Below, in pieces: positions 8,436 through 24,033 of a DNA stretch of 64,000 bases (the stretch's first letter is position 1; each line of letters begins with the position of its first letter). Under the pieces are notes generated by a model that ran no database searches, was not told the DNA's origin, and saw only the letters and a list, made by a program, of their open reading frames with translations. The position numbers and the translations under genes were made by a program. The stretch comes from Vespula vulgaris (Eukaryota; Arthropoda; Insecta; Hymenoptera; Vespidae): NCBI RefSeq assembly GCF_905475345.1, contig NC_066593.1:8641274-8705273 (forward strand), given 5' to 3'.

Positions 8436-9501
8436 TTACCCTGAAAGAAAAAGAGAATGTTTATAGCATTTACTAGCGGACGTATACAAAGCAAATCTTA
8501 TTACAATGTTTATATGTTTCTATATAAGCTGAAGTATCTAAATACACCTTATCTTATTTACTTTTGGTCGAATATCGTATGATATCAGTCTTTCCGCAAC
8601 CACGGAGGTGGAATGTTGGAAGATCCCATATAAACATACGTTTGTAAATAGATACATATGTATATATGTACATATGTACATAACTAGATACATAATATAC
8701 ACACCCACACACACATACACAAAGTATATAGTAGTCTTTCTCTTGGGTATTACTTGAGATTTTATTATATTGTATAGACAGTAACGAGCAACCTTTGTGC
8801 TGCAAGGAGCCAAAATTACATGTCTGATATTGTTATTGATACAATTCATTATGAACTAAAAATGTTTAAATTGATTAGAAAAGAAATTAAAACTTGATAG
8901 AAAAAGAAAAAATTTTACATTATTGAAGGGTATTTGTTATTTTCGGCATCAATTTACAATGAAATGTTTTCTATAATTCCATTGATTTTCTATTAGCAAT
9001 ACTTTTAATGTGTACGCATAAGTGTATGTATATATATTTTTGTAATGGAACGAAATCTATTAGTTGTTTATTTTTAATTAGATATATGATTCTACTTCTC
9101 GTTAATAAACTTTACATTATTATATTGGAAGATACAATGGAAGATATTGAATTAAACACTAATACAATCTTTTATTCGTTTGTCGTTAACGTTAAGACTT
9201 TTGATAAAAGATTTCAGTACTTCGGTTAATAGTTAAAATGCGTTTCAACTGGCCATAGATAACAAAGCTCTTCACAAATGTATCAACGTAAGATGTAATA
9301 TCAGTGATTAAGAAATTCACTAATTAGAGTCGACTATTGTCATTTTTCGATGCAAAATGTAAGTTGTAATTGCATTGATACGTACATGAATACGTATATG
9401 ATAATGTTTTTTTATAAACCCTGAGTTACTCATTTCTGATACAGATTCAGATATATACAGATATATATATATATATATTATATTATATATTATGTATATA
9501 T

Positions 9502-9532
<31 letters not shown>

Positions 9533-10414
9533 AAGAGGAAGGGTAAACGAATCGAGAATTTTGAATAAAACATAGAACGATATCGAGATTAAATTGAAAG
9601 GAAACTTTGTTAGCTTCTTGACAAAAAGGCACTCTATAAGGGAAACATCAGCCATCCAAAGTACAATTATATCAAAGACCTATTCAAAGGAAAGACGATT
9701 ACATAGGTATCCTATTATGATACCTTATACTTCTTATTATTCATATAAAAGAAAAGAAGAAGAAAAAAAACAGTTAAGAAGATTAAGAAAGAAATTTCAT
9801 GTTTATTTCCCAATATCTTCAATTATGATTGATTTATAAAGACAATAAGAATAATAATAACAATAATAATAACAACAATAATATGAAAAAGAAGAAGAAG
9901 AACAAAGTATCTTGGTATATTCAATTTTGCTTTCTTGTTCTTATGTGGTATATGTAGCTAGTACAATGTAAATTTTAATGTGGGATTTCAATTAAACGTC
10001 ATTTAATGCGTATTATGATTAATATGCATTATTCATACACATATGAATGTATATATATTTAAATGAATATCGAATTTATACCTCGTTGACAAATTAAATT
10101 TACAATATTGAAATAAGGGTGTCACGATCAGGTACACGTATCACATTCGATCGTCGACGATTTTTCTATATATAAAATATATCGATACCAAACGATATCA
10201 CATTTGTTAAAAGGCATATACGTATTGCGTACATACGCGTACACGTGCATACAGAAAAATTAAGAAAAAAATAGCAAAATAGAGCGAGGAAGAGAGAGAG
10301 AGAGAGATGAATGTTCATTCTTTACGAGGAAGGACATCTGTCCTAACAAACGGAGTTTTCGATGAGGTCTCGTATTTTTCTATTCCTGTTGATTTCTTTT
10401 ATTTTTTGATTTTG
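8363..10414. repeat. Macrosatellite unit 2
   Basis: Nearly identical to unit 6. Its 14-bp palindrome is broken at the right end (GACGATTTT near 10156-10164), as in unit 6. Confidence 0.95.
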
Positions 10415-10464
10415 ATTATTTAACTAATTAAATTATAAATATTTTAATATATATATATATATAT

Positions 10465-10518
<54 letters not shown>

Positions 10519-11586
10519 TTACCCTGAAAGAAAAAGAGAATGTTTATAGCATTTACTAGCGGGCGTATACAAAGCAAATCTTATTACAATGTTTATATGT
10601 TTCTTTATCAGCTGATGTATCTAAATACACCTTATCTTATTTACTTTTGGTCGAATATCGTATGATATCAGTCTTTCCGCAACCACAGAGTTGGAAACTT
10701 GAAAGATCCCGTTTAAACATACGTTTGTAAATAGATAGATATGTATATATGTACATATGTACATAACTAGATACATAATATACACACCCACACACACGTA
10801 CACAAAGTATATAGTAGTCTTTCTCTTGGGTATTACTTGAGATTTTATTATATTGTATAGACAGTAACGAGCAACCTTTGTGCTGCAAGGAGCCAAAATT
10901 ACATGTCTGATATTGTTATTGATACAATTCATTATGAACTAAAAATGTTTAAATTGATTAGAAAAGAAATTAAAACTTGATAGAAAAAGAAAAAATTACA
11001 CATTATTGAAGGGTATTTGTTATTTTCGGCATCAATTTACAATGAAATGTTTTCTATAATTCCATTGATTTTTTATTAGCAATACTTTTAATGTGTACGC
11101 ATAAATGTATGTATATATATTTTTGTAATGGAACGAAATCTATTAGTTGTTTATTTTTAATTAGATATATGATTCTACTTCTCGTTAATAAACTTTACAT
11201 TATTATATTGGAAGATACATTGGAAGATATTGAAATAAACTCTAATACAATCTTTTATTCGTTTGTCGTTAAAGTTACGAGTTTTGATAAATGATTTCGA
11301 TACTTCGGTTAATAGTTAAAATGCGTTTCAACTGGCCGTAGATAACAAAGCTCTTCACAAATGTATCAAAGTAAGATGTAATACCAGTGATTAAGAAATT
11401 CACCAATTAGAGTCGACTATTGTCGTTTTTCGATGCAAAATGTAAGTTGTAATTGCATTGATACGTACATGAATACGTATATGATAATGTTTTTTTATAA
11501 ACCCTGAGTTACTCATTCCTGATACAGATTCAGATATATACAGATATATATATGTATTATATATTATATATAATATGTATATATAT

Positions 11587-11631
<45 letters not shown>

Positions 11632-12525
11632 GAGAGAGAGAAAGAAAGGGTAAACGAATCGAGAATTTGAATGAAACAAAGAACGATATCGAGATTAAAT
11701 TGAAAAGAAACTTTGTTAGCTCTTGACAAAAAGGCATTCGATAAGGAAGCATTAGCCGTCCAAAGTACAATTATATCAAAGACCTATTCAAATGAAAGAC
11801 GATTACATAGGTATCCTATTATGATACCTTATACTTCTTATTATTCATATAAAAGAAAAGAAGAAGAAAAAAAACAGTTAAGAAGATTAAGAAAGAAATT
11901 TCATGTTTATTTCCCAATATCTTCAATTATGATTGATTTATAAACACAATAAGAATAATAATAACAATAATAATAACAACAATAATATGAAAAAGAAGAA
12001 GAAGAACAAAGTATCTTGGTATATTCAATTTTGCTTTCTTGTTCTTATGTGGTATATGTAGCTAGTACAATGTAAATTTTAATGTGGGATTTCAATTAAA
12101 CGTCATTTAATGCGTATTATGATTAATATGCATTATTCATACACATATGAATGTATATATATTTAAATGAATATCGAATTTATACCTCGTTGACAAATTA
12201 AATTTACAATATTGAAATAAGGGTGTCACGATCAGGTACACGTATCACGTTCGATCCTCGACGATCTTTCTATATATAAAATATATCGATACCAAACGAT
12301 ATTACATTCGTTAAAATGCATATACGTATTACGTACGTACGCGTACACGTGCATACAGAAAAATTAAGAAAAAAATAGCAAAATAGAGCGAGGAAGAGAC
12401 AGAGAGAGAGAGATAGATGAAAGTTCATTGTTTTCGAGGAAGGACGTCTGTCCTAACGAACGAAGTTTACGATGAGGTCTCGTATTTTTCTATTCCTGTT
12501 GCTTTCTTTTCTTTTTTTGATTTTG
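10415..12525. repeat. Macrosatellite unit 3 (mosaic)
   Basis: Matches unit 7 up to about 11980, including the rare CACCAATTAGAGTCGAC and TTGTCGTTTTTCG. It then switches: its tail has the CCTAACGAACGAAG form of units 1 and 5, and GATCCTCGACGATC in place of the perfect palindrome. Confidence 0.95.
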
Positions 12526-12554
12526 ATTAATTAACTAATTAAATTATAAAAATT

Positions 12555-12596
<42 letters not shown>

Positions 12597-14561
12597 TTAC
12601 CCTGAAAGAAAAAGAGAATGTTTATAGCATTTACTAGCGGACGTATACAAAGCAAATCTTATTACAATGTTTATATGTTTCTATATAAGCTGAAGTATCT
12701 AAATACACCTTATCTTATTTAATTTTGGTCGAATATCGTATGAGATCAGTCTTTCGGCAACCACTGAGTTGGAAACTTGAAAGATCCCGTATGAACATAC
12801 GTTTGTAAATAGATAGATATGTATATATGTACATATGTACATAACTAGACACAATATACACACCCTCACACTCATACACAAAGTATATAGTAGTCTTTCT
12901 CTTTGGTATTGCTTGAGATTTTATTATATTGTATAGACAGTAACGAGCAACCTTTGTTCTGCAATGAGCCAAAATTAAATATCTGATATTGTTATTGATA
13001 GAATTCATTATGAACTAAAAATGCTTATATTGATTAAAAAAGGAATTAATGCTTGATAGAAAAAGAAAAAATTACACATTATTGAAGGGTATTTGTTATT
13101 TTCGGCATCAATTTACAATGAAATGTTTTCTATAATTCCATTGATTTTTTATTAGCAATACTTTTAATGTGTACGCATAAATGTATGTATATATATTTTT
13201 GTAATGGAACGAAATCTATTAGTTGTTTATTTTTAATTAGATATATGATTCTACTTCTCGTTAATGAACTTTACATTATTATATTGGAAGATACATTGGA
13301 AGATATTGAAATAAACTCTAATACAATCTTTTATTCGTTTGTCGTTAAAGTTACGAGTTTTGATAAATGATTTCGATACTTCGGTTAATAGTTAAAATGC
13401 GTTTCAACTGGCCGTAGATAACAAAGCTCTTCACAAATGTATCAACGTAAGATGTAATACCAGTGATTAAGAAATTCACTAATTATAGTCGACTATTGTC
13501 ATTCTTCGATGCAAAATGTAAGTTGTAATTGCATTGATACGTACATGAATACGTATATGATAATGTTTTTTTATAAACCCTGAGTTACTCATTTCTGATA
13601 CAGATTGAGATATATACAGATATATATATATATTATATATTATATATTATGTATATATAAATACAGAGAGAGAGAGAGAGAGAGAGAAAGAGGAAGGGTA
13701 AACGAATCGAGAATTGAATGAAACAAAGAACGATATCGAGATTAAATTGAAAAGAAACTTTGTTACCTCTTGACAAAAAGGCATTCGATAAGGAAGCATT
13801 AGCCGTCCAAAGTACAATTATATCAAAGACCTATTCAAATGAAAGACGATTACATAGGTATCCTATTATGATACCTTATACTTCTTATTATTCATATAAA
13901 AGAAAAGAAGAAGAAAAAAAACAGTTAAGAAGATTAAGAAAGAAATTTCATGTTTATTTCCCAATATCTCCAATTATGATTGATTTATAAAGACAATAAG
14001 AATAATAATAACAATAATAATAACAACAATAATATGAAGAAGAAGAACAAAGTATCTTGGTATATTCAATTTTGCTTTCTTGTTCTTATGTGGTATATGT
14101 AGCTAGTACAATGTAAATTTTAATGTGGGATTTTATTTAAACGTGTCATTTAATGCGTATTATGATTAATATGCATTATTCATACACATATCAATGTATG
14201 TGTATTTAAATGAATATAGAATTTATACCTCGTTGACAAATTAAATTTACAATATTGAAATAAGGGTGTCACGATCAGGTACAGGCATCACGTTCGATCG
14301 TCGACGATCTTTCAATATATAAAATATATCGATACCAAACGATATTACATTTGTTAAAAGGCATATACGTATTACGTACATACGCGTACACGTGCATACA
14401 GAAAAATTGAGAAAAAAATAGCAAAATAGAGCGAGGAAGAGTGAGAGAGAGAGATGAAAGTTCATTGTTTACGAGGAAGGACATCTGTCCTAACAAACGG
14501 AGTTTTCGATGAGGTCTCGTATTTTTCTATTCCTGTTGCTTTCTTTTATTTTTTGATTTTG
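12526..14561. repeat. Macrosatellite unit 4
   Basis: Its first ~500 bases are nearly identical to those of unit 5. It shares TTGTCATTCTTCG (near 13497) only with unit 9. Confidence 0.95.
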
Positions 14562-14590
14562 ATTGTTTAACTAATTAAATTATAAAAATT

Positions 14591-14630
<40 letters not shown>

Positions 14631-15650
14631 TTACCCTGAAAGAAAAAGAGAATGTTTATAGCATTTACTAGCGGACGTATACAAAGCAAATCTTATTACA
14701 ATGTTTATATGTTTCTATATAAGCTGAAGTATCTAAATACACCTTATCTTATTTAATTTTGGTCGAATATCGTATGAGATCAGTCTTTCGGCAACCACTG
14801 AGTTGGAAACTTGAAAGATCCCGTATGAACATACGTTTGTAAATAGATAGATATGTATATATGTACATATGTACATAACTAGACACAATATACAAACCCT
14901 CACACTCATACACAAAGTATATAGTAGTCTTTCTCTTGGGTATTGCTTGAGATTTTATTATATTGTATAGACAGTAACGAGCAACCTTTGTTCTGCAATG
15001 AGCCAAAATTAAATATCTGATATTGTTATTGATAGAATTCATTATGAACTAAAAATGCTTATATTGATTAAAAAAGGAATTAATGCTTGATAGAAAAAGA
15101 AAAAATTACACATTATTGAAGGGTATTTGTTATTTTCGGCATCAATTTACAAAGAAATGTTTTCTATAATTCCATTGATTTTTTATTAGCAATACTTTTA
15201 ATGTGTACGCATAAATGTATGTATATATATTTTTGTAATGGAACGAAATCTATTAGTTGTTTATTTTTAATTAGATATATGATTCTACTTCTCGTTAATA
15301 AACTTTACATTATTATATTGGAAGATACAATGGAAGATACTGAATTAAACTATAATACAATCTTCTATTCGTTTGTCGTTAACGTTAAGAATTTGATAAA
15401 AGATTTCAATACTTCGGTTAATAGTTAAAATGCCTTTCAACTGGCCGTAGATAACAAAGCTCTTCACAAATGTATCAACGTAAGATGTAATACCAGTGAT
15501 TAAGAAATTCACTAATTAGAGTCGACTATTGTCATTTTTCGATGCAAAATGTAAGCTGTAATTGCATTGATACGTACATGAATACGTATATGATAATGTT
15601 TTTTTATAAACCCTGAGTTACTCATTTCTGATACAGATTCAGATATATAC

Positions 15651-15696
<46 letters not shown>

Positions 15697-16637
15697 CATA
15701 TTATATATTATATATATATAAATATATATACAGAGAGAGAGAGAGAGAAAGAAAAAGGGTAAAGGAATCGAGAATTTGAATAAAACAAAGAACGATATCG
15801 GGATTAAATTGAAAAGAAACTTTGTTACCTCTTAACAAAAAGGCACTCGATAAGGAAGCATTAGCCGTCCAAAGTACAATTATATCAAAAACCCATTCAA
15901 ATTAAAGAAGATTACATATGTATCCGATTATGATACCTTATATTTCTTATTATTCATATAAAAGAAAAGAAAAAGAAAAAAACACAGTTAAGAAGAATAA
16001 GAAAGAAATCTCCTCTTTATTTCCTAATATCTTCAATTATGATTGATTTCTAAATACAATAAGGATAATAATAACAATAATAATAACAACAATAATATGA
16101 AAAAGAAGAAGAAGAACAAAGTATCTTGGTAACTTCAATTTTGCTTACTTGTTCTTATATGGTATATGTATCTAGTACAATGTAAATTTTAATGTGGGAT
16201 TTCAATTAAACGTGTCATTTAATGCGTATTATGATTAATATGCATTATTCATACACACATGAATGTATGTATATTTAAATGAATATCGAATTTATACCTC
16301 GTTGACAAATTAAATTTACAATATTGAAATAAGGGTGTCACGATCAGGTACACGCATCACGTTCGATCGTCGACGATCTTTCTATATATAAAATATATCG
16401 ATACCAAACGATATTACATTCGTTAAAATGCATATACGTATTACGTACGTACGCGTACACGTGCATACAGAAAAATTAAGAAAAAAATAGCAAAATAGAG
16501 CAAGGAAGAGACAGAGAGAGAGAGATAGATGAAAGTTCATTGTTTTCGAGGAAGGACGTCTGTCCTAACGAACGAAGTTTACGATGAGGTCTCGTATTTT
16601 TCTATTCCTGTTGCTTTCTTTTCTTTTTTTGATTTTG
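14562..16637. repeat. Macrosatellite unit 5
   Basis: From about 14958 onward it duplicates unit 1, at an offset of about 8273 bases. Confidence 0.95.
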
Positions 16638-16666
16638 ATTAATTAACTAATTAAATTATAAAAATT

Positions 16667-16706
<40 letters not shown>

Positions 16707-17772
16707 TTACCCTGAAAGAAAAAGAGAATGTTTATAGCATTTACTAGCGGACGTATACAAAGCAAATCTTATTACAATGTTTATATGTTTCTATATAAGC
16801 TGAAGTATCTAAATACACCTTATCTTATTTACTTTTGGTCGAATATCGTATGATATCAGTCTTTCCGCAACCACGGAGGTGGAATGTTGGAAGATCCCAT
16901 ATAAACATACGTTTGTAAATAGATACATATGTATATATGTACATATGTACATAACTAGATACATAATATACACACCCACACACACATACACAAAGTATAT
17001 AGTAGTCTTTCTCTTGGGTATTACTTGAGATTTTATTATATTGTATAGACAGTAACGAGCAACCTTTGTGCTGCAAGGAGCCAAAATTACATGTCTGATA
17101 TTGTTATTGATACAATTCATTATGAACTAAAAATGTTTAAATTGATTAGAAAAGAAATTAAAACTTGATAGAAAAAGAAAAAATTTTACATTATTGAAGG
17201 GTATTTGTTATTTTCGGCATCAATTTACAATGAAATGTTTTCTATAATTCCATTGATTTTCTATTAGCAATACTTTTAATGTGTACGCATAAGTGTATGT
17301 ATATATATTTTTGTAATGGAACGAAATCTATTAGTTGTTTATTTTTAATTAGATATATGATTCTACTTCTCGTTAATAAACTTTACATTATTATATTGGA
17401 AGATACAATGGAAGATATTGAATTAAACACTAATACAATCTTTTATTCGTTTGTCGTTAACGTTAAGACTTTTGATAAAAGATTTCAGTACTTCGGTTAA
17501 TAGTTAAAATGCGTTTCAACTGGCCATAGATAACAAAGCTCTTCACAAATGTATCAACGTAAGATGTAATATCAGTGATTAAGAAATTCACTAATTAGAG
17601 TCGACTATTGTCATTTTTCGATGCAAAATGTAAGTTGTAATTGCATTGATACGTACATGAATACGTATATGATAATGTTTTTTTATAAACCCTGAGTTAC
17701 TCATTTCTGATACAGATTCAGATATATACAGATATATATATATATATTATATATTATATATTATGTATATAT

Positions 17773-17803
<31 letters not shown>

Positions 17804-18685
17804 AAGAGGAAGGGTAAACGAATCGAGAATTTTGAATAAAACATAGAACGATATCGAGATTAAATTGAAAGGAAACTTTGTTAGCTTCTTGACAAAAAGG
17901 CACTCTATAAGGGAAACATCAGCCATCCAAAGTACAATTATATCAAAGACCTATTCAAAGGAAAGACGATTACATAGGTATCCTATTATGATACCTTATA
18001 CTTCTTATTATTCATATAAAAGAAAAGAAGAAGAAAAAAAACAGTTAAGAAGATTAAGAAAGAAATTTCATGTTTATTTCCCAATATCTTCAATTATGAT
18101 TGATTTATAAAGACAATAAGAATAATAATAACAATAATAATAACAACAATAATATGAAAAAGAAGAAGAAGAACAAAGTATCTTGGTATATTCAATTTTG
18201 CTTTCTTGTTCTTATGTGGTATATGTAGCTAGTACAATGTAAATTTTAATGTGGGATTTCAATTAAACGTCATTTAATGCGTATTATGATTAATATGCAT
18301 TATTCATACACATATGAATGTATATATATTTAAATGAATATCGAATTTATACCTCGTTGACAAATTAAATTTACAATATTGAAATAAGGGTGTCACGATC
18401 AGGTACACGTATCACATTCGATCGTCGACGATTTTTCTATATATAAAATATATCGATACCAAACGATATCACATTTGTTAAAAGGCATATACGTATTGCG
18501 TACATACGCGTACACGTGCATACAGAAAAATTAAGAAAAAAATAGCAAAATAGAGCGAGGAAGAGAGAGAGAGAGAGATGAATGTTCATTCTTTACGAGG
18601 AAGGACATCTGTCCTAACAAACGGAGTTTTCGATGAGGTCTCGTATTTTTCTATTCCTGTTGATTTCTTTTATTTTTTGATTTTG
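16638..18685. repeat. Macrosatellite unit 6
   Basis: Duplicate of unit 2 at an offset of about 8271 bases. Confidence 0.95.
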
Positions 18686-18735
18686 ATTATTTAACTAATT
18701 AAATTATAAATATTTTAATATATATATATATATAT

Positions 18736-18787
<52 letters not shown>

Positions 18788-19857
18788 TTACCCTGAAAGA
18801 AAAAGAGAATGTTTATAGCATTTACTAGCGGGCGTATACAAAGCAAATCTTATTACAATGTTTATATGTTTCTTTATCAGCTGATGTATCTAAATACACC
18901 TTATCTTATTTACTTTTGGTCGAATATCGTATGATATCAGTCTTTCCACAACCACAGAGTTGGAAACTTGAAAGATCCCGTTTAAACATACGTTTGTAAA
19001 TAGATAGATATGTATATATGTACATATGTACATAACTAGATACATAATATACACACCCACACACACGTACACAAAGTATATAGTAGTCTTTCTCTTGGGT
19101 ATTACTTGAGATTTTATTATATTGTATAGACAGTAACGAGCAACCTTTGTGCTGCAAGGAGCCAAAATTACATGTCTGATATTGTTATTGATACAATTCA
19201 TTATGAACTAAAAATGTTTAAATTGATTAGAAAAGAAATTAAAACTTGATAGAAAAAGAAAAAATTACACATTATTGAAGGGTATTTGTTATTTTCGGCA
19301 TCAATTTACAATGAAATGTTTTCTATAATTCCATTGATTTTTTATTAGCAATACTTTTAATGTGTACGCATAAATGTATGTATATATATTTTTGTAATGG
19401 AACGAAATCTATTAGTTGTTTATTTTTAATTAGATATATGATTCTACTTCTCGTTAATAAACTTTACATTATTATATTGGAAGATACATTGGAAGATATT
19501 GAAATAAACTCTAATACAATCTTTTATTCGTTTGTCGTTAAAGTTACGAGTTTTGATAAATGATTTCGATACTTCGGTTAATAGTTAAAATGCGTTTCAA
19601 CTGGCCGTAGATAACAAAGCTCTTCACAAATGTATCAACGTAAGATGTAATACCAGTGATTAAGAAATTCACCAATTAGAGTCGACTATTGTCGTTTTTC
19701 GATGCAAAATGTAAGTTGTAATTGCATTGATACGTACATGAATACGTATATGATAATGTTTTTTTATAAACCCTGAGTTACTCATTTCTGATACAGATTC
19801 AGATATATACAGATATATATATATGTATTATATATTATATATAATATGTATATATAT

Positions 19858-19896
<39 letters not shown>

Positions 19897-20774
19897 AAGA
19901 GTAAACGAATCGAGAATTTGAATGAAACAAAGAACGATATCGAGATTAAATTGAAAAGAAACTTTGTTAGCTCTTGACAAAAAGGCATTCGATAAGGAAG
20001 CATTAGCCGTCCAAAGTACAATTATATCAAAGACCTATTCAAATGAAAGGCGATTACATAGGTATCCTATTATGATACCTTATACTTCTTATTATTCATA
20101 TAAAAGAAAAGAAGAAGAAAAAAAACAGTTAAGAAGATTAAGAAAGAAATTTCATGTTTATTTCCCAATATCTTCAATTATGATTGATTTATAAAGACAA
20201 TAAGAATAATAATAACAATAATAATAACAACAATAATATGAAGAAGAAGAAGAAGAAGAACAAAGTATCTTGGTATATTCAATTTTGCTTTCTTGTTCTT
20301 ATGTGGTATATGTAGCTAGTACAATGTAAATTTTAATGTGGGATTTTATTTAAACGTGTCATTTAATGCGTATTATGATTAATATGCATTATTCATACAC
20401 ATATCAATGTATGTGTATTTAAATGAATATAGAATTTATACCTCGTTGACAAATTAAATTTACAATATTGAAATAAGGGTGTCACGATCAGGTACACGCA
20501 TCACGTTCGATCGTCGACGATCTTTCAATATATAAAATATATCGATACCAAACGATATTACATTTGCTAAAAGGCATATACGTATTACGTACATACGCGT
20601 ACACGTGCATACAGAAAAATTGAGAAAAAAATAGCAAAATAGAGCGAGGAAGAGAGAGAGAGAGAGATGAAAGTTCATTGTTTACGAGGAAGGACATCTG
20701 TCCTAACAAACGGAGTTTTCGATGAGGTCTCGTATTTTTCTATTCCTGTTGCTTTCTTTTATTTTTTGATTTTG
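18686..20774. repeat. Macrosatellite unit 7
   Basis: Duplicate of unit 3 up to about 20220. Its tail then takes the TTTTATTTAAACGTGTC form seen in units 4, 8 and later, marking the end of the higher-order duplication. Confidence 0.95.
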
Positions 20775-20801
20775 ATTATTTAACTAATTAAATTATAAAA
20801 A

Positions 20802-20855
<54 letters not shown>

Positions 20856-21923
20856 TTACCCTGAAAGAAAAAGAGAATGTTTATAGCATTTACTAGCGGG
20901 CGTATACAAAGCAAATCGTATTACAATGTTTATATGTTTCTTTATCAGCTGATGTATCTAAATACACCTTTTCTTATTTACTTTTGGTCGAATATCTTAT
21001 GATATCAGTCTTTCCGCAACCACAGAGTTGGAAACTTGAAAGATCCCGTTTAAACATACGTTTGTAAATAGATAGATATGTATATATGTACATATGTACA
21101 CAACTAGATACATAATATACGCACCCAGACACACATACACAAAGTATATAGTAGTCTTTCTCTTGGATATTACTTGAGATTTTATTATATTGTATAGACA
21201 GTAACGAGCAACCTTTGTGCTGCAAGGAGCCAAAATTACATGTCTGATATTGTTATTGATACAATTCATTATGAACTAAAAATGTTTAAATTGATTAGAA
21301 AAGAAATTAAAACTTGATAGAAAAAGAAAAAATTTTACATTATTGAAGGGTATTTGTTATTTTCGGCATCAATTTACAATGAAATGTTTTCTATAATTCC
21401 ATTGATTTTCTATTAGCAATACCTTTAATGTGTACGCATAAGTGTATGTATATATATTTTTGTAATGGAACGAAATCTATTAGTTGTTTATTTTTAATTA
21501 GATATATGATCCTACTTCTGCTTAATAAACTTTACATTATTATATTGGAAGATACAATGGAAGATATCGAATTAAACTCTAATACAATGTTTTATTCGTT
21601 TTTCGTTAACGTTAAGACTTTTGATAAAAGATTTCAGTACTTCGGTTAATAGTTAAAATGCCTTTCAGCTGGCCGTAGATAACAAAGCTCTTCACTAATG
21701 TATCAACGTAAGATGTAATATCAGTGATTAAGAAATTCACTAATTAGAGTCGACTATTGTCATTTTTCGATGCAAAATGTAAGTTGTAATTGCATTGATA
21801 CGTACATGAATACGTATATGATAATGTTTTTTTATAAACCCTGAGTTACTCATTCCTGATACAGATTCAGATATATACAGATATATATATGTATTATATA
21901 TTATATATAATATGTATATATAT

Positions 21924-21966
<43 letters not shown>

Positions 21967-22855
21967 GAGAGAGAGAAAGAAAGGGTAAACGAATCGAGAA
22001 TTTGAATGAAACAAAGAACGATATCGAGATTAAATTGAAAAGAAACTTTGTTAGCTCTTGACAAAAAGGCATTCGATAAGGAAGCATTAGCCGTCCAAAG
22101 TACAATTATATCAAAGACCTATTCAAATGAAAGACGATTACATAGGTATCCTATTATGATACCTTATACTTCTTATTATTCATATAAAAGAAAAGAAGAA
22201 GAAAAAAAACAGTTAAGAAGATTAAGAAAGAAATTTCATGTTTATTTCCCAATATCTTCAATTATGATTGATTTATAAAGACAATAAGAATAATAATAAC
22301 AATAATAATAACAACAATAATATGAAGAAGAAGAAGAAGAACAAAGTATCTTGGTATATTCAATTTTGCTTTCTTGTTCTTATGTGGTATATGTAGCTAG
22401 TACAATGTAAATTTTAATGTGGGATTTTATTTAAACGTGTCATTTAATGCGTATTATGATTAATATGCATTATTCATACACATATCAATGTATGTGTATT
22501 TAAATGAATATAGAATTTATACCTCGTTGACAAATTAAATTTACAATATTGAAATAAGGGTGTCACGATCATGTACACGCATCACGTTCGATCGTCGACG
22601 ATCTTTCAATATATAAAATATATCGATACCAAACGATATTACATTTGTTAAAAGGCATATACGTATTACGTACATACGCGTACACGTGCATACAGAAAAA
22701 TTGAGAAAAAAATAGCAAAATAGAGCGAGGAAGAGAGAGAGAGAGTGATGAAAGTTCATTGTTTACGAGGAAGGACGTCTGTCCTAACAAACGGAGTTTT
22801 GGATGAGGTCTCGTATTTTTCTATTCCTGTTGCTTTCTTTTATTTTTTGATTTTG
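20775..22855. repeat. Macrosatellite unit 8
   Basis: Carries private changes in the conserved 73-codon frame (for example TTCTGCTTAATAAAC near 21516) and a two-part GA tract interrupted by GGGAGAG, shared with unit 3. Confidence 0.95.
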
Positions 22856-22882
22856 ATTATTTAACTAATTAAATTATAAAAA

Positions 22883-22930
<48 letters not shown>

Positions 22931-23995
22931 TTACCCTGAAAGAAAAAGAGAATGTTTATAGCATTTACTAGCGAGCGTATACAAAGCAAATCTTATTACA
23001 ATGTTTATATGTTTCTTTATAATCTGATGTATCTAAATACACCTTATCTTATTTACTTTTGGTCGAATATCGTATGATATCAGTCTTTCCCCAACCACCG
23101 AGGTGGAATGTTGGAAGATCCCATATAAACATACGTTTGTAAATAGATACATATGTATATATGTACATATGTACGTAACTAGATACATAATATACACACC
23201 ACACACACATACACAAAGTATATAGTAGTCTTTCTCTTGGGTATTACTTCAGATTTTATTATATTGTATAGACAGTAACGAGCAACCTTTGTTCTGCAAT
23301 GAGCCAAAATTAAGTATCTGATATTGTTATTGATAGAATTCATTATGAACTAAAAATGCTTATATTGATTAAAAAAGGAATTAATGCTTGATAGAAAAAG
23401 AAAAAATTACACATTATTGAAGGGTATTTGTTATTTTCGGCATCAATTTACAATGAAATGTTTTCTATAATTCCATTGATTTTGTATTAGCAATACTTTT
23501 AATGTGTACGCATAAATGTATGTATATATATTTTTGTAATGGAACGAAATCTATTAGTTGTTTATTTTTAATTAGATATATGATTCTACTTCTCGTTAAT
23601 AAACTTTACATTATTATATTGGAAGATACATTGGAAGATATCGAAATAAACTCTAATACAATCTTTTATTCGTTTGTCGTTAAAGTTACGAGTTTTGATA
23701 AATGATTTCGATACTTCGGTTAATAGTTAAAATGCGTTTCAACTGGCCGTAGATAACAAAGCTCTTCACAAATGTATCAACGTAAGATGTAATACCAGTG
23801 ATTAAGAAATTCACTAATTATAGTCGACTATTGTCATTCTTCGATGCAAAATGTAAGTTGTAATTGCATTGATACGTACATGAATACGTATATGATAATG
23901 TTTTTTTATAAACCCTGAGTTACTCATTTCTGATACAGATTGATATATATACAGATATATATATATATATTATATATTATATATTATGTATATAT

Positions 23996-24033
<38 letters not shown>

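Noticed and set aside
9594..9839. Plus-strand 76-81 codon frame (Lys/Arg-rich, ending SSIMIDL) seen in left-half units
   Set aside because: It is interrupted by a stop in units 1 and 5 and in the distal units (CATTCAAATTAAAG instead of TATTCAAATGAAAG), so it is not maintained.
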